Assembly (NCBI RefSeq): GCF_019308355.1 | Contig: NZ_JAAGKM010000005.1 | Coordinates: forward strand, 52,235-116,234 | Reading direction: 5' to 3' | DNA from: Empedobacter falsenii | GTDB taxonomy: Bacteria; Bacteroidota; Bacteroidia; Flavobacteriales; Weeksellaceae | DNA length: 64,000 nt | Shown: one piece after another, positions 53,498 to 62,615 of the stretch | How positions within the stretch are numbered: the first letter of the stretch is position 1 | Layout: every line of letters starts with the position of its first letter | Position numbers and translations under genes: made by a program | The notes under the pieces: model-generated | Told to the model about the DNA's origin: nothing | Database searches by the model: none | Seen by the model: the letters and a program-made list of their open reading frames with translations, nothing else

Positions 53498-56035
53498 ATG
53501 AAAAGTTATATAACAGCTTTTTTTATAGTTGTTCTAGCGTCTGTGCACGCGCAAGTAAAAATCCAAGGAAAGGTCATCGATTCTGAAACTCAGAAGCCTA
53601 TTCCTTACGCAGATATTCGTTTACCAGAACTTAAAGTAAGTGCAACATCAAACTCTGATGGTACTTTTTATATCGAATCTAGTTCGAATGCAAATAAAAT
53701 TGTCGTATCAAAAAATGGATACGAAACTTCTGATTATGTAATCGAAAATAAAATCGATTATAATTTTATTGCTCAATTATTTTTAGCAGAAGACAATACT
53801 TCAGAAGAAGATGACGGAACGGTAGATTTACAAACTGCGGTTGTTTCGGCAAAGAAAAAACGTCTTAAAAAGAAAGAAAATCCAGCGTATGCTATTTTAC
53901 GTGAAGTATGGAAGCATAAAAAGAAAAATGGACTAAAATTAGCGCCACATTACCAATATGATGAATACGAAAAGTTGCAATTTGATATTAGTAATATCGA
54001 TTCAACTTTTATGAAACGTAAGATTTTTAAAGGAATGGAGTTTGTTTTCGAGAAAGTAGATACTTCTTCTATTAATGGAAAAACATATTTACCAGCTTTC
54101 TTGAATGAGTCAATTTACAATGTTGCGGGAATTAATAAACCTTCAACAAAGGAGCGTCGAGAATTAATTGCGAATAAAACATCTGGTTTCGAGAAAAATG
54201 AAGTGGTAGCTTCTACGGTAAAAAATCTTTTCCGTGATATTGATATTTATGATAATCGTGTCAATATTTTAGACATCAAATTTGTGAGTCCAATTGCTAC
54301 AGATGGTTTCGCAGTTTATGATTACGAATTGAAAGATACAGTTGATGTAGATGGAATAGAATCTTATCGAATCAAATATTATCCGCGTCGTGAAGGAGAG
54401 TTGACATTTAAAGGAGAATTATATATTTCGAAAGATGCTTATGCGGTGAAAGAGGTTGTGATGGAAACAACGAAAGAAATGAACGTGAATTTTGTACGTA
54501 ATATTTTCATGAATTTAGAATATGATATTCCAAATGATTCTATTTTCTATCCGAAAAAAGAATACGCGATGTTGGATATGTCGTTGTTGAGTAAAAAGGA
54601 AAGTGCGAAAGGTATTTTTGCGCATAAAACGGTGAATTATTACAATTACGATTTCGATACAACACATCCCGAAGCTTTTTATTACGAGAAATTAGATCCA
54701 GCAAAAGCTGCGCTTAACGAAAAAGATAATCAGTTTTGGGCAGAAAATCGTCCTGAAGCTTTAACAAAAGATCAAGAAGGGATTTACGAAACATTAGAGC
54801 AATTAAATAAAGTACCAAAATTCAATAATATTGTGAAAGCAATCGAGATTTTTGGTTCTGGATATTACAATGTTGGAAATGCAATTGATATCGGGAATTT
54901 ATATTCATCTTTTGGATACAACCAAATCGAAGGATTCCGTTTGAGAGCTGGAGCTCGTACATATTTTTCGCAAAATGATATGTGGCGTGCGCAAGGTTTC
55001 TTGGCATATGGTTTTCGAGATGATAAATTCAAATATGGAGCAGATTTTCGTTACATGTTCAATAAATATAATCGTTTTCAAGTCGGTATCGGAACAAAAC
55101 GTGATGTAGAACAATTGGCTGCAACGTTAACGGCTTCTGACGGAATTATGACCCGTAGTTTTGCTTCGTCATCAATCATCAATCAAGGAGATAATACATT
55201 TTTGAGTAACAATAATTTGACAAATGTGTATGCGTCGATAGAGCCTTGGAAAAATGTAACGTTTCGTGTTGATGGAAATTATCAATTGATCAAACCAGCT
55301 GATGCAGTACATTTTTCGATTGGATATGAAAAAAACGGTCAGATTAAAGAAACTTTAACAAATTCAAGTGTAAGTGTTTCGGTAATTGCTCGTCCAGGTG
55401 CAAAATATTCTCAATATGGAATTGATCGTTACGAAATGACAACACTTGCTCCAACGTTGATGTTGCGTTATACAAAAGGATTGAAAGGTGTAATTAATTC
55501 AGATTTTGAATATGATAAATTACAATTTTTATATACACAACCAATTTTAATAGGTTCTTTTGGTAGAACATTAATAACTGTTGAAGCAGGTAAAACATTT
55601 CAAGCAGTTCCATTATCTTTGCTGAGTGCAATTCCAGGTAATGAAAGTTATGGTCAGGTTTATGGAACATTTTCCCAAGTTGATTATTACGAGTTCGTAA
55701 CTGATCAATATGCTACAATGAACTGGGAGCACCATTTTAACGGATGGATTTTAAATAAAATTCCTTTGGTTAAAAAATTAAAATTAAGAGAAGTAGGGTT
55801 TTTAAGAGCTGCTTATGGAGATTTATCTCAAAAAAGTATAGCTATGAACCGTTCAACGATAGATTATTTTACTCCAAACAAACAAATTTATTATGAATAT
55901 GGATTTGGGATTGAAAACATAGGATATGGCAATATAAGACCAATTCGTGTAGATTTTAACTGGAGAGGTAATTATAAAGATATCCCAGGAGCTCGAAAAT
56001 TTGGAGTAACCGTTGGATTAAATTGGAAATTTTAA
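53498..56035 (+). CDS. DUF5686 outer-membrane protein with carboxypeptidase-regulatory-like domain
   Basis: This 845-residue protein starts at the ATG at 53498 with a signal peptide (MKSYITAFFIVVLASVHA). A CarboxypepD_reg-like domain at about 20-90 (KVIDSETQKPIPYADIRL) precedes the DUF5686 body, which ends in a predicted outer-membrane beta-barrel (KFGVTVGLNWKF, aromatic last residue). The family is widespread in Bacteroidota but has no established activity; an outer-membrane role is inferred. No partner gene is adjacent. Confidence 0.9.
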   Translation: MKSYITAFFIVVLASVHAQVKIQGKVIDSETQKPIPYADIRLPELKVSATSNSDGTFYIESSSNANKIVVSKNGYETSDYVIENKIDYNFIAQLFLAEDNTSEEDDGTVDLQTAVVSAKKKRLKKKENPAYAILREVWKHKKKNGLKLAPHYQYDEYEKLQFDISNIDSTFMKRKIFKGMEFVFEKVDTSSINGKTYLPAFLNESIYNVAGINKPSTKERRELIANKTSGFEKNEVVASTVKNLFRDIDIYDNRVNILDIKFVSPIATDGFAVYDYELKDTVDVDGIESYRIKYYPRREGELTFKGELYISKDAYAVKEVVMETTKEMNVNFVRNIFMNLEYDIPNDSIFYPKKEYAMLDMSLLSKKESAKGIFAHKTVNYYNYDFDTTHPEAFYYEKLDPAKAALNEKDNQFWAENRPEALTKDQEGIYETLEQLNKVPKFNNIVKAIEIFGSGYYNVGNAIDIGNLYSSFGYNQIEGFRLRAGARTYFSQNDMWRAQGFLAYGFRDDKFKYGADFRYMFNKYNRFQVGIGTKRDVEQLAATLTASDGIMTRSFASSSIINQGDNTFLSNNNLTNVYASIEPWKNVTFRVDGNYQLIKPADAVHFSIGYEKNGQIKETLTNSSVSVSVIARPGAKYSQYGIDRYEMTTLAPTLMLRYTKGLKGVINSDFEYDKLQFLYTQPILIGSFGRTLITVEAGKTFQAVPLSLLSAIPGNESYGQVYGTFSQVDYYEFVTDQYATMNWEHHFNGWILNKIPLVKKLKLREVGFLRAAYGDLSQKSIAMNRSTIDYFTPNKQIYYEYGFGIENIGYGNIRPIRVDFNWRGNYKDIPGARKFGVTVGLNWKF

Positions 56036-56071
56036 AAATAAAAGAATATTAAATTAAATACGTAGTTAAAA

Positions 56072-56554
56072 ATGACTTTTGATGCAATTATAGAAATCCC
56101 AAGAGGATCTCGCAACAAGTACGAAATGGATCACGAAACAGGAAGAATTCGTTTTGATAGAGTATTATTCTCTCCAATGTTCTACCCAGCTGATTACGGT
56201 TTCGTAGAAAATACATTAGGATTAGACGGAGATCCAATTGACGTATTAGTTTTCTTAACAGAACCTACTGTTCCTGGATGTGTAATCGAAGTAAAAACAA
56301 TCGGTGTTCTTAAAATGTCTGATGACAAAGGACAAGATGAAAAATTAATTTGTGTACCAGTTGCTGATCCAACATGGAACCAATTAGAAAACATCACTGA
56401 TATGAATCCTCATACATTGAAAGAAGTTGAGCACTTTTTCAGAGTTTATAAAGACTTAGAAAATAAGACAACAACAATTGAAGGGTACGGTGATAAAGCA
56501 GAAGCAGAACAATTATTGCAAGATGCAAGAGAGCGTTTCGTACCAGCTCATTAA
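56072..56554 (+). CDS. ppa: Inorganic pyrophosphatase, family I
   Basis: This 160-residue soluble enzyme hydrolyses pyrophosphate to drive biosynthesis. Its signatures are IIEIPRGSRNKYEMDHETG, the YPADYGFVENTLGLDGDPIDVLV metal-binding region with its three aspartates, and KDLE near the end. It is somewhat shorter than the E. coli enzyme. A terminator follows at 56577. Confidence 0.96.
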   Translation: MTFDAIIEIPRGSRNKYEMDHETGRIRFDRVLFSPMFYPADYGFVENTLGLDGDPIDVLVFLTEPTVPGCVIEVKTIGVLKMSDDKGQDEKLICVPVADPTWNQLENITDMNPHTLKEVEHFFRVYKDLENKTTTIEGYGDKAEAEQLLQDARERFVPAH

Positions 56555-56576
56555 GAAATAATTTATAATTTCATAT

Positions 56577-56610
56577 AAATAGTCCTCATTTTTTGAGGAC
56601 TATTTTTTTT
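56577..56610 (+). terminator. Terminator after ppa
   Basis: AAATAGTCCTCA / TGAGGACTATTT stem, 5-nt T loop, then a T-run. Confidence 0.85.
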
Positions 56611-56679
56611 AAGTAAATTTTTCTTCCATTCTATCAACTATTTCCAAAAACATTTTTAAGTTTATAGAAATACTCACAC

Positions 56680-58113
56680 ATGAAATCGAAATTTTTATTA
56701 ACACTAGGTTTAATCTCTACAATCATGAGTTTATCTGCTCAAACTAATCAACAAGTTTTAGACTTGATTAACAAAGAAGTAAAACAAAATTCTGAAGCTT
56801 ATCAACAATTAAAAAAAGCAACCGAAACAATCGGACATCGTGCAACAGGAACAGAAAATGGACGAATAGCAGAAGAATATGCAGCAAATTTGTTGCGTTC
56901 GTATGGTTATGATGTGTCTTTTCAAGAGTTTACATTTAGCGGATGGAATCGTAGAAGTTTAGATTTAAAAATCAATAATCAACCTATAAAAGCCGTTGCT
57001 TTGGCGCATTCGCCAGAAAATGTTAGTCTTTCGGGAGAATTGATTGATTTAGGAAATGGACTTGAAGAAGATTACAAAAAGATTGGTGATAAAGTAAAAG
57101 GAAAGATTGTTTTTGCTGCGCTTGGTTTGTTGGATGGAACGCCAAAAGAAATAGAAAATCTACATCGTTCCGAAAAAACAGCTTTAGCAGAAAAGTACGG
57201 AGCGAAAGGAATTATCTTGTTTAATCGCCCTGCTGGAGGAATTCTATTGACAGGAACGGCCTCTGTAACGGGAGAAATTATTAAAATTCCTGCGATTAAT
57301 ATCAGTTTAGAAGATGGATTGAAAATCAAAGAAAATCTATCAAAAGGAAAAGAAATTGCTAAAATCGAAATGAAAAATGATGTTGGACAAATGAAAGGTC
57401 GCAACATTATTGCAAAGAAAATCGGTTCTAAATTTCCAAATGAAAAAATAGTTCTTGGAGGACATTTAGATAGTTGGGATTTGGCTACAGGAGCAATTGA
57501 TAACGGCGTTGGAAGTTTTTCTGTAATGGATATTGCGAGAACGTATAAAAAGTTAAATCTTCAAAATGATCGAACAATAGAATTTGTTTTATTTATGGGC
57601 GAAGAAGTAGGTTTGATAGGTTCTAAATATTATGTCAATCAAGCGTTGAAAGATGGGTCTATCAATCAAATTAAAGTAATGTCGAACATGGATATGACGA
57701 CAAATCCAAAGTCTTATTATTCGACAATGGAAAGTAATTTACCTATTTTAACTGATTATGCGAATGATGTGCAAAAAGTAATTCCAGATTTTAAATTGAA
57801 AACATTTGCGAGTGTAGATTTACATTCAGATCATCAACCGTTTATGTTGCAAGGCGTGCCTATTATTGGGCTTTCGGATAGTCAATTTACAAAAGGAGCG
57901 TTAAATTGTTACCACGCGAATTGCGATACATTTGATTATGTAGAAGAAATTGGTTTGAAAAATAATGTGATTTTGGAAACCTATTTGTTGTATCGTTTGA
58001 GTAATTTGAAAGAAATTCCTTCAAAACGTTGGAACGAGCAAGAAGTAAAAGAAGCCTTAATCAAAGGAAATTTAGAAACTCCACTTCGTATTTCGGGCGA
58101 TTGGAGATGGTAA
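56680..58113 (+). CDS. Exported M28-family metallopeptidase
   Basis: This 477-residue zinc aminopeptidase-like protein has a signal peptide (MKSKFLLTLGLISTIMSLSA) and a PA-type insert domain at about 120-230. The M28 catalytic core reads LGGHLDSWDLATGAIDNGVG, with the histidine and aspartate ligands, then FMGEEVGLIGSKYYV, with the catalytic glutamates. Further ligands are in HSDHQPF and CYHANCDT. It acts in the periplasm or outside the cell. Substrate unknown. Confidence 0.94.
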   Translation: MKSKFLLTLGLISTIMSLSAQTNQQVLDLINKEVKQNSEAYQQLKKATETIGHRATGTENGRIAEEYAANLLRSYGYDVSFQEFTFSGWNRRSLDLKINNQPIKAVALAHSPENVSLSGELIDLGNGLEEDYKKIGDKVKGKIVFAALGLLDGTPKEIENLHRSEKTALAEKYGAKGIILFNRPAGGILLTGTASVTGEIIKIPAINISLEDGLKIKENLSKGKEIAKIEMKNDVGQMKGRNIIAKKIGSKFPNEKIVLGGHLDSWDLATGAIDNGVGSFSVMDIARTYKKLNLQNDRTIEFVLFMGEEVGLIGSKYYVNQALKDGSINQIKVMSNMDMTTNPKSYYSTMESNLPILTDYANDVQKVIPDFKLKTFASVDLHSDHQPFMLQGVPIIGLSDSQFTKGALNCYHANCDTFDYVEEIGLKNNVILETYLLYRLSNLKEIPSKRWNEQEVKEALIKGNLETPLRISGDWRW

Positions 58114-58117
58114 TATT

Positions 58118-58152
58118 AAAAAAATCCTTCAGATTATCTGAAGGATTTTTTA
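58118..58152. terminator. Bidirectional terminator between the M28 and tnaA genes
   Basis: CCTTCAGA / TCTGAAGG stem with A-runs and T-runs on either side. Confidence 0.85.
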
Positions 58153-58153
58153 T

Positions 58154-59530
58154 TTATTTCTTTTTCAATTTTACAGTGAAATGTCTTAAAATTTCAGATT
58201 CCCACGAAATTTCATAACCAGAATTAATTTCGTTTCGTCGATCAAAAATATTTTTCAACGCAACCGCGATATAATCCATATGACTTTGGAAATAAGTTCT
58301 TCTTGGAATTGCTAAACGCAATAATTCTAATTTTGGATAACGATTTTCACGTGTTTTAGGATCACGATCTGCCAAAATAGTTCCGATTTCTACACCACGA
58401 ATTCCAGCTTCTTTGTACAATTCGATTCCCAATGTTTGTGCAGGAAATTCTTCGCGCGTTACATTTGGTAAAAACTTTACAGCATCAACAAAAATAGCGT
58501 GTCCACCAATTGGCTGCTGAATTGGAATCCCAAATTCAATTAATTTATTCCCTAAATATTCAATTTGTTTGATGCGCGATTGTAAATAAGAATATTCTGT
58601 AGATTCTTGTAAACCTTGTGCTAAAGCGGCTAAATCGCGTCCAGCTAAACCGCCATAACTTAAATATCCTTCATAGATAATTCCAAAATTTCCACAAATT
58701 TTATATAGCTCTTCATTATTCAGTGCAATAAATCCACCAATATTTACCAAACCATCCTTTTTCGCAGACATCGTCATTCCATCTCCGTAAGAAAACATTT
58801 CTAAAACAATTTCTTTAATCGTTTCCGTTTTGAATTCTTCTTCTCTTTCTTTGATGAAATAAGCATTTTCCGCAAAACGAGCGCCATCAAAAAAGACTGG
58901 AATTCCATATTGATTAGACAATTCACGAACTTGACGAATATTTTCTATAGACACAGGTTGACCACCAGAAGAATTACACGTAACAGTGATTAATGTGAAT
59001 GGAATTTGTTCTTTCCCATATTCTTTGTAGACATTTTCTAATTTTTGTAAATCGATATTTCCTTTGAAAGGATGAATCAATTCGCTGTCAAAAGCCTCAT
59101 CAATAGTACAATCAATTGCGTGCGCTTTTCTAAATTCGATATGACCTTTTGTTGTATCAAAATGCGAATTTCCAGGAACAACATGACCTTCTTTTACAAG
59201 AGCTGAAAATAATACGTTTTCTGCTGCACGACCTTGATGCGTTGGTAAAAGAAACTCAAATCCAGTAATGGTATTAATGGTTTCTCTCAGTTTTAAGAAA
59301 GATTGAGAACCAGCGTAGCTTTCGTCTCCAGTCATCATTGCAGACCACTGTTTATCAGACATTGCTCCAGTTCCAGAATCAGTTAATAAATCAATAAATA
59401 CTTTGTGGCTTTCTAGGTTAAATAGGTTGTAATCTTTTTCTTCGATCCACTTTTCGCGTTCTTCTCGAGTAGATTGATAAATTTCTTCGACCATTTTTAT
59501 ACGAAATGGTTCGGCAAAAGGTAATTCCAT
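58154..59530 (-). CDS. tnaA: Tryptophanase TnaA
   Basis: This 458-residue PLP beta-eliminase breaks tryptophan into indole, pyruvate and ammonia. The lysine pair of TMSAKKDG (Lys257/258) includes the PLP lysine. LLPTHQGRAAENVLF and FDTTKGH match tryptophanase. Asp125 in FDTTKGH is the equivalent of the residue that separates tryptophanase from tyrosine phenol-lyase, and the C-terminal LRHFTVKLK agrees. No tryptophan permease or leader peptide is visible upstream, so tna regulation differs from that in E. coli. It predicts an indole-positive phenotype. Confidence 0.95.
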   Translation of the reverse strand: MELPFAEPFRIKMVEEIYQSTREEREKWIEEKDYNLFNLESHKVFIDLLTDSGTGAMSDKQWSAMMTGDESYAGSQSFLKLRETINTITGFEFLLPTHQGRAAENVLFSALVKEGHVVPGNSHFDTTKGHIEFRKAHAIDCTIDEAFDSELIHPFKGNIDLQKLENVYKEYGKEQIPFTLITVTCNSSGGQPVSIENIRQVRELSNQYGIPVFFDGARFAENAYFIKEREEEFKTETIKEIVLEMFSYGDGMTMSAKKDGLVNIGGFIALNNEELYKICGNFGIIYEGYLSYGGLAGRDLAALAQGLQESTEYSYLQSRIKQIEYLGNKLIEFGIPIQQPIGGHAIFVDAVKFLPNVTREEFPAQTLGIELYKEAGIRGVEIGTILADRDPKTRENRYPKLELLRLAIPRRTYFQSHMDYIAVALKNIFDRRNEINSGYEISWESEILRHFTVKLKKK

Positions 59531-59595
59531 TTTTCTTGTGTTTAATGTAAAACTAAGAAACCTTTAGAATATTATCAATTATTAATTGAAAATCA

Positions 59596-59628
59596 TAAAA
59601 AAATCCTCTATCAAAAAGATAAAGGATT
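59596..59628 (-). terminator. Probable terminator after the thioesterase gene
   Basis: AATCCTcTATC / GATAaAGGATT, with one A/C mismatch, around an AAAAA loop, and T residues following on the minus strand. Confidence 0.6.
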
Positions 59629-59649
59629 AAAAATTTTCTATAGCTTGTG

Positions 59650-60069
59650 TTAGTCAATAACAGGAACTGGTCGTTTGTTTTCGTTAATTGCAACTAATGT
59701 AAACGTTCCAGAAATCGCTTTATCACGTCCGTCACGATACATACTTTCGATAAAAACGTCAATTTGTACATCCAAACTTGAACGTCCTACACGTACCACT
59801 TTTCCTACCATTTCTACGATAGTTCCTGCTGGAATTGAGTGTTTAAAATCAATTTTGTCACTACTTACCGTAACAATAGGTTTGCGACAAAAACGAGTTG
59901 CTGTCATAAAAGCAATTTCATCCATCAAATACATTACTGACCCTCCAAACATTGTGTTGTGGTGGTTTGTATCTCCTGGAAAAACAGCTTTGAAAATGCG
60001 AGTTTCAGAATTGATGATACGTTGTTCGATCAACTCTTCTCTTGGTGTTTTTTCCACTTCCATTATCAT
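59650..60069 (-). CDS. Hotdog-fold acyl-CoA thioesterase
   Basis: This 139-residue thioesterase could also start at 60063. The hotdog core is HNTMFGGSVMYLMDEIAFMTA, then VSSDKIDFKHSIPAGTIVEM. It is of the same general type as the genes at 29528 and 29972 but not closely similar to them. It lies downstream of a cobalamin riboswitch (60199-60294) with only a 22-codon frame between. That placement is unusual because thioesterases have no known link to B12. Confidence 0.88.
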   Translation of the reverse strand: MIMEVEKTPREELIEQRIINSETRIFKAVFPGDTNHHNTMFGGSVMYLMDEIAFMTATRFCRKPIVTVSSDKIDFKHSIPAGTIVEMVGKVVRVGRSSLDVQIDVFIESMYRDGRDKAISGTFTLVAINENKRPVPVID

Positions 60070-60081
60070 AATATTTACACG

Positions 60082-60150
60082 TTACTTTTCTTCATTATTT
60101 TTTGAGTTGATAATGTTTTTTTGTGGTGGTTTGATGATTTCATAGAACAT
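60082..60150 (-). CDS. 22-codon frame between riboswitch and thioesterase
   Basis: The ATG at 60150 opens MFYEIIKPPQKNIINSKN and reaches a TAA 12 nt before the thioesterase start. It is the only frame between the riboswitch and the next gene. It may be a leader peptide or a small protein under cobalamin control; chance occurrence is possible. Confidence 0.3.
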   Translation of the reverse strand: MFYEIIKPPQKNIINSKNNEEK

Positions 60151-60198
60151 AATTTTTACTTTTTTTGCGAAAGTTTTTGACTAATTATTAACTCAATT

Positions 60199-60294
60199 AG
60201 TGGCATTCTGACTTATCAAAAATATTGATTCACAGTTGCGCGACAGTTCGTGAATTGCACACGATTCCCCAATAAGTTGAGCACGAATTTGATG
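60199..60294 (-). promoter_or_regulatory. Second cobalamin riboswitch, no B12-related gene downstream
   Basis: On the minus strand the order is GTGCTCAAC, GGGGAATCGTG, GCAATTCACGAACTGTCGCGC and CAACTGTGAA, then the B12 box GTCAGAATGCC. It matches the btuB riboswitch element by element but differs in base-paired arms. The TATATTTG box at 60295-60302 places the transcription start at its 5' edge. The first downstream genes are the 22-codon frame and the thioesterase. Confidence 0.85.
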
Positions 60295-60302
60295 CAAATA
60301 TA
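60295..60302 (-). promoter_or_regulatory. TAnnTTTG -7 box of the second cobalamin riboswitch
   Basis: TATATTTG on the minus strand, directly upstream of the aptamer, arranged as for the btuB leader. Confidence 0.65.
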
Positions 60303-60406
60303 AATTAGAAAAATGAAAATTAGCAGATTTATTGTGCCGAATTCGTTGGTTTGGAATAATTCGTGTAAATTCATTTTACGAATTTTTAATGAAGTAAGAA
60401 AAAAGA

Positions 60407-61558
60407 ATGAAAATAAAACCAATCAAAGATTTAGTTCATAATCTATCAGAATGGAATGAATTAGTTTCTCAAACCAAAGATTTAACCGATAAAGTAGTTC
60501 AAGATATTAATTTTTTGCGTCAAGAAATTAATTGGGAAGAATATAATTTATGCAATACATCGTTTTTGGGTTGTAAGTTTAAACAACACGAAGCGATCTA
60601 TTTAATTGAAAAAGGAGCATTTGTTTATCCAAAATTTGAATCAGTTCCTTATAATCCTTATCGTGGAAAATTATACACTTGGCAAGAGCTGATGGAAGGT
60701 TATAATCCAGATAATGACCAAAGTATCGATCTTAAAATCTATAAACATTTTAAAAAACATAAATATAATCCGTCTGTTTCAGAAGCTTTGGCACAACGCT
60801 TACATGATTTGTCTATTGATGATGGTTTGCGTCGAATTTTGAAATATGATGATAATGGAATGACGAAGAAAAAAGTGGTTGGCTTTATGGGGGGACATTC
60901 TACTGCGCGTAATTCTGAGTTTTATAATGAAACGGCAAAAGCGGCGAAATTAGCAACTGAAAAAGGGTATTTTGTTGTTTCTGGTGGAGGGCCTGGAATT
61001 ATGGAGGCTGCTAATCTAGGAGCTTATATGGCAAATTATTCGGATGAAGATTTGATGAATGCAATTCATATTTTGGCTGATTTAGACTTTATTGATGAAG
61101 ATAAAACTGAATATTTGGCGAAGAATTTTATGACGAATGCTAAAAAAGTTTTAGAAATCTATCCAAATGGTGCTGAAAGTTTGGCAATTCCTACGTGGTT
61201 TTATGGTCATGAACCAAGTAATTTATTTGCCACGAATATTGCAAAATATTTTTCAAATAGTATCAGAGAAGATATGTTGTTAACAATTAGCTTGTTCGGT
61301 TTGGTTTATGCGCCTGGAAGTGCAGGAACAACCCAAGAAATTTTTCAGGAAGCAGCTCAAAATCATTACGGAACTTCAGGATATTATAGTCCAATGATTT
61401 TTTTGAGCAAGAAAAGATATGTAGAAGATACAGCGATTTATTCGGTTTTGCATCAATTAGCAACAGGAAGACCATATAAAGAGTTATTATTTTTAACAGA
61501 TAGTGCTGATTTAGCAATTGATTTTATCGAAAATCATCCACCAATCAAAGCGATTTAA
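60407..61558 (+). CDS. LOG family protein (nucleotide nucleosidase-like)
   Basis: This 383-residue protein has the LOG/lysine-decarboxylase-like Rossmann core at about residues 155-330: GFMGGHSTARNSEFYNETA, then YFVVSGGGPGIMEAAN. The phosphate-binding motif appears as YAPGSAGTTQEIFQEAAQ in place of the usual PGGxGTxxE, as in larger PpnN-like members. The family cleaves nucleoside monophosphates to base and ribose phosphate. The N-terminal 150 residues resemble the extra domain of PpnN. It is monocistronic and divergent from the riboswitch transcript. Confidence 0.88.
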   Translation: MKIKPIKDLVHNLSEWNELVSQTKDLTDKVVQDINFLRQEINWEEYNLCNTSFLGCKFKQHEAIYLIEKGAFVYPKFESVPYNPYRGKLYTWQELMEGYNPDNDQSIDLKIYKHFKKHKYNPSVSEALAQRLHDLSIDDGLRRILKYDDNGMTKKKVVGFMGGHSTARNSEFYNETAKAAKLATEKGYFVVSGGGPGIMEAANLGAYMANYSDEDLMNAIHILADLDFIDEDKTEYLAKNFMTNAKKVLEIYPNGAESLAIPTWFYGHEPSNLFATNIAKYFSNSIREDMLLTISLFGLVYAPGSAGTTQEIFQEAAQNHYGTSGYYSPMIFLSKKRYVEDTAIYSVLHQLATGRPYKELLFLTDSADLAIDFIENHPPIKAI

Positions 61559-61600
61559 AATTATTTTAGAAGATTATTAAAAATAAATTTAATTATTTAA

Positions 61601-61645
61601 AACTACATAAACCTCTTTAATAAAATAGTTTATGTGGTTTTTATT
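61601..61645 (+). terminator. Terminator after the LOG gene
   Basis: ACTACATAAAC / GTTTATGTGGT stem with one wobble pair, then a T-run. Confidence 0.75.
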
Positions 61646-61685
61646 TGTTTTATGTCCGAATAAAATAAAATAATTTCGAAAAATG

Positions 61686-61716
61686 TTTGGTATTTTAAAT
61701 AATGAACGTATATTTG
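61686..61716 (+). promoter_or_regulatory. Full promoter of the tandem initiator tRNAs
   Basis: TTTG at 61686-61689, a 19-nt spacer and TATATTTG at 61709-61716 match the complete Bacteroidota consensus. The -7 box ends 11 nt before the first tRNA. Confidence 0.8.
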
Positions 61717-61727
61717 CAGTCCAATAA

Positions 61728-61800
<73 letters not shown>

Positions 61801-61806
61801 CTAAAT

Positions 61807-61879
<73 letters not shown>

Positions 61880-61921
61880 CTATAAACGTTTAAAATCAAT
61901 GATTTATAAATGTAAAGGACT

Positions 61922-61960
61922 AAAAAAGGGACTAAATTAAATATTTAGTTCCTTTTTTAT
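61922..61960 (+). terminator. Terminator of the tRNA-fMet pair
   Basis: AAAAAAGGGACTAAAT pairs with ATTTAGTTCCTTTTTT with one wobble, followed by more T residues. Confidence 0.85.
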
Positions 61961-62042
61961 TTTTCATCAAGTCTTCTAGGTCATCCTCATCATTGGATAT
62001 GCAAACCAAAATAGGAGTCTAAGTTAATCGACATATTTATAA

Positions 62043-62156
62043 CTAATTTTAGCATCTGTAGCAGAGTTTGAAATGTATTTAATTAGTGAAGAACTAAAGT
62101 TAGGCTAGATGGAGCAAGAAGAAAAAATAAAGGATTTACTAAAACTTATAAAATAA
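62043..62156 (+). pseudogene. Remnant of a serine recombinase (resolvase/invertase)
   Basis: A fragment reads LILASVAEFEMYLISEELKLG, then a stop at 62106, then MEQEEKIKDLLKLIK and another stop in the same frame. ASVAEFExxLISExxKxG is the signature at the end of the resolvase catalytic domain (helix E region) of serine recombinases. No intact N-terminus or DNA-binding domain remains. The DNA between the tRNAs and here (61960-62042) shows no other gene. Confidence 0.6.
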
Positions 62157-62185
62157 CAAAAGGCAAAACATAGTTTGCCTTTTGT
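62156..62185. terminator. Hairpin terminator, mainly for the leftward RHS/immunity genes
   Basis: ACAAAAGGCAAA / TTTGCCTTTTGT, a perfect 12-bp stem with a short loop. T-rich DNA follows in both directions. Confidence 0.7.
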
Positions 62186-62201
62186 ATTATTGTGAATTTA
62201 T

Positions 62202-62615
62202 TTATTTTGCCCAAGTAGGTAATTCTTTCCACCCTTCTAATGGAGCTTCTTTTATACTATCTGGCACAGGTTTATTTATACATAACCTACTTGTGGAAAA
62301 TAGTTTATTAACCCATTCATTATTATTAATTTTAACTAAGAATCTTTTACCTATTTTACTATCATAGTAAGATGTGCTATCATTATCAAAATAATGACTC
62401 CCTTTGTATATATTTTTATTATAAGAATAGTTGAATTTTATTTTATTTAAAGAACTCTTACCCATAAAATTTACCTCTGTTAAAGTAGCAATACTATATC
62501 TAAAATTTTCTTTGGTAGAATTATCAAAATAATTATTTACAACTATATATAAAGTTACTAATGATAGGCAAAAGAAGACAAAATATCCCCATTTATTTTT
62601 GATTATTGTTTCCAT
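62202..62615 (-). CDS. Candidate immunity protein next to an RHS tip
   Basis: This 137-residue protein has one N-terminal membrane helix ([18 protein letters not shown]) and a soluble domain with several aromatic/Asn stretches ([19 protein letters not shown]). It overlaps the RHS-tip gene by 23 nt and is co-oriented. That is the usual place for the immunity partner of a polymorphic toxin. No family recognised; the immunity role is inferred from position. Confidence 0.6.
   Translation of the reverse strand: METIIKNKWGYFVFFCLSLVTLYIVVNNYFDNSTKENFRYSIATLTEVNFMGKSSLNKIKFNYSYNKNIYKGSHYFDNDSTSYYDSKIGKRFLVKINNNEWVNKLFSTSRLCINKPVPDSIKEAPLEGWKELPTWAK

Noticed and set aside
58154..59530. Tyrosine phenol-lyase instead of tryptophanase
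   Set aside because: The FDTTKGH segment with Asp125 matches tryptophanase; tyrosine phenol-lyase has a TTTRYH-like segment there.
59675..60145. 156-codon rightward frame opposite the thioesterase
   Set aside because: It is antisense to a clear hotdog gene and its translation has no recognisable features.
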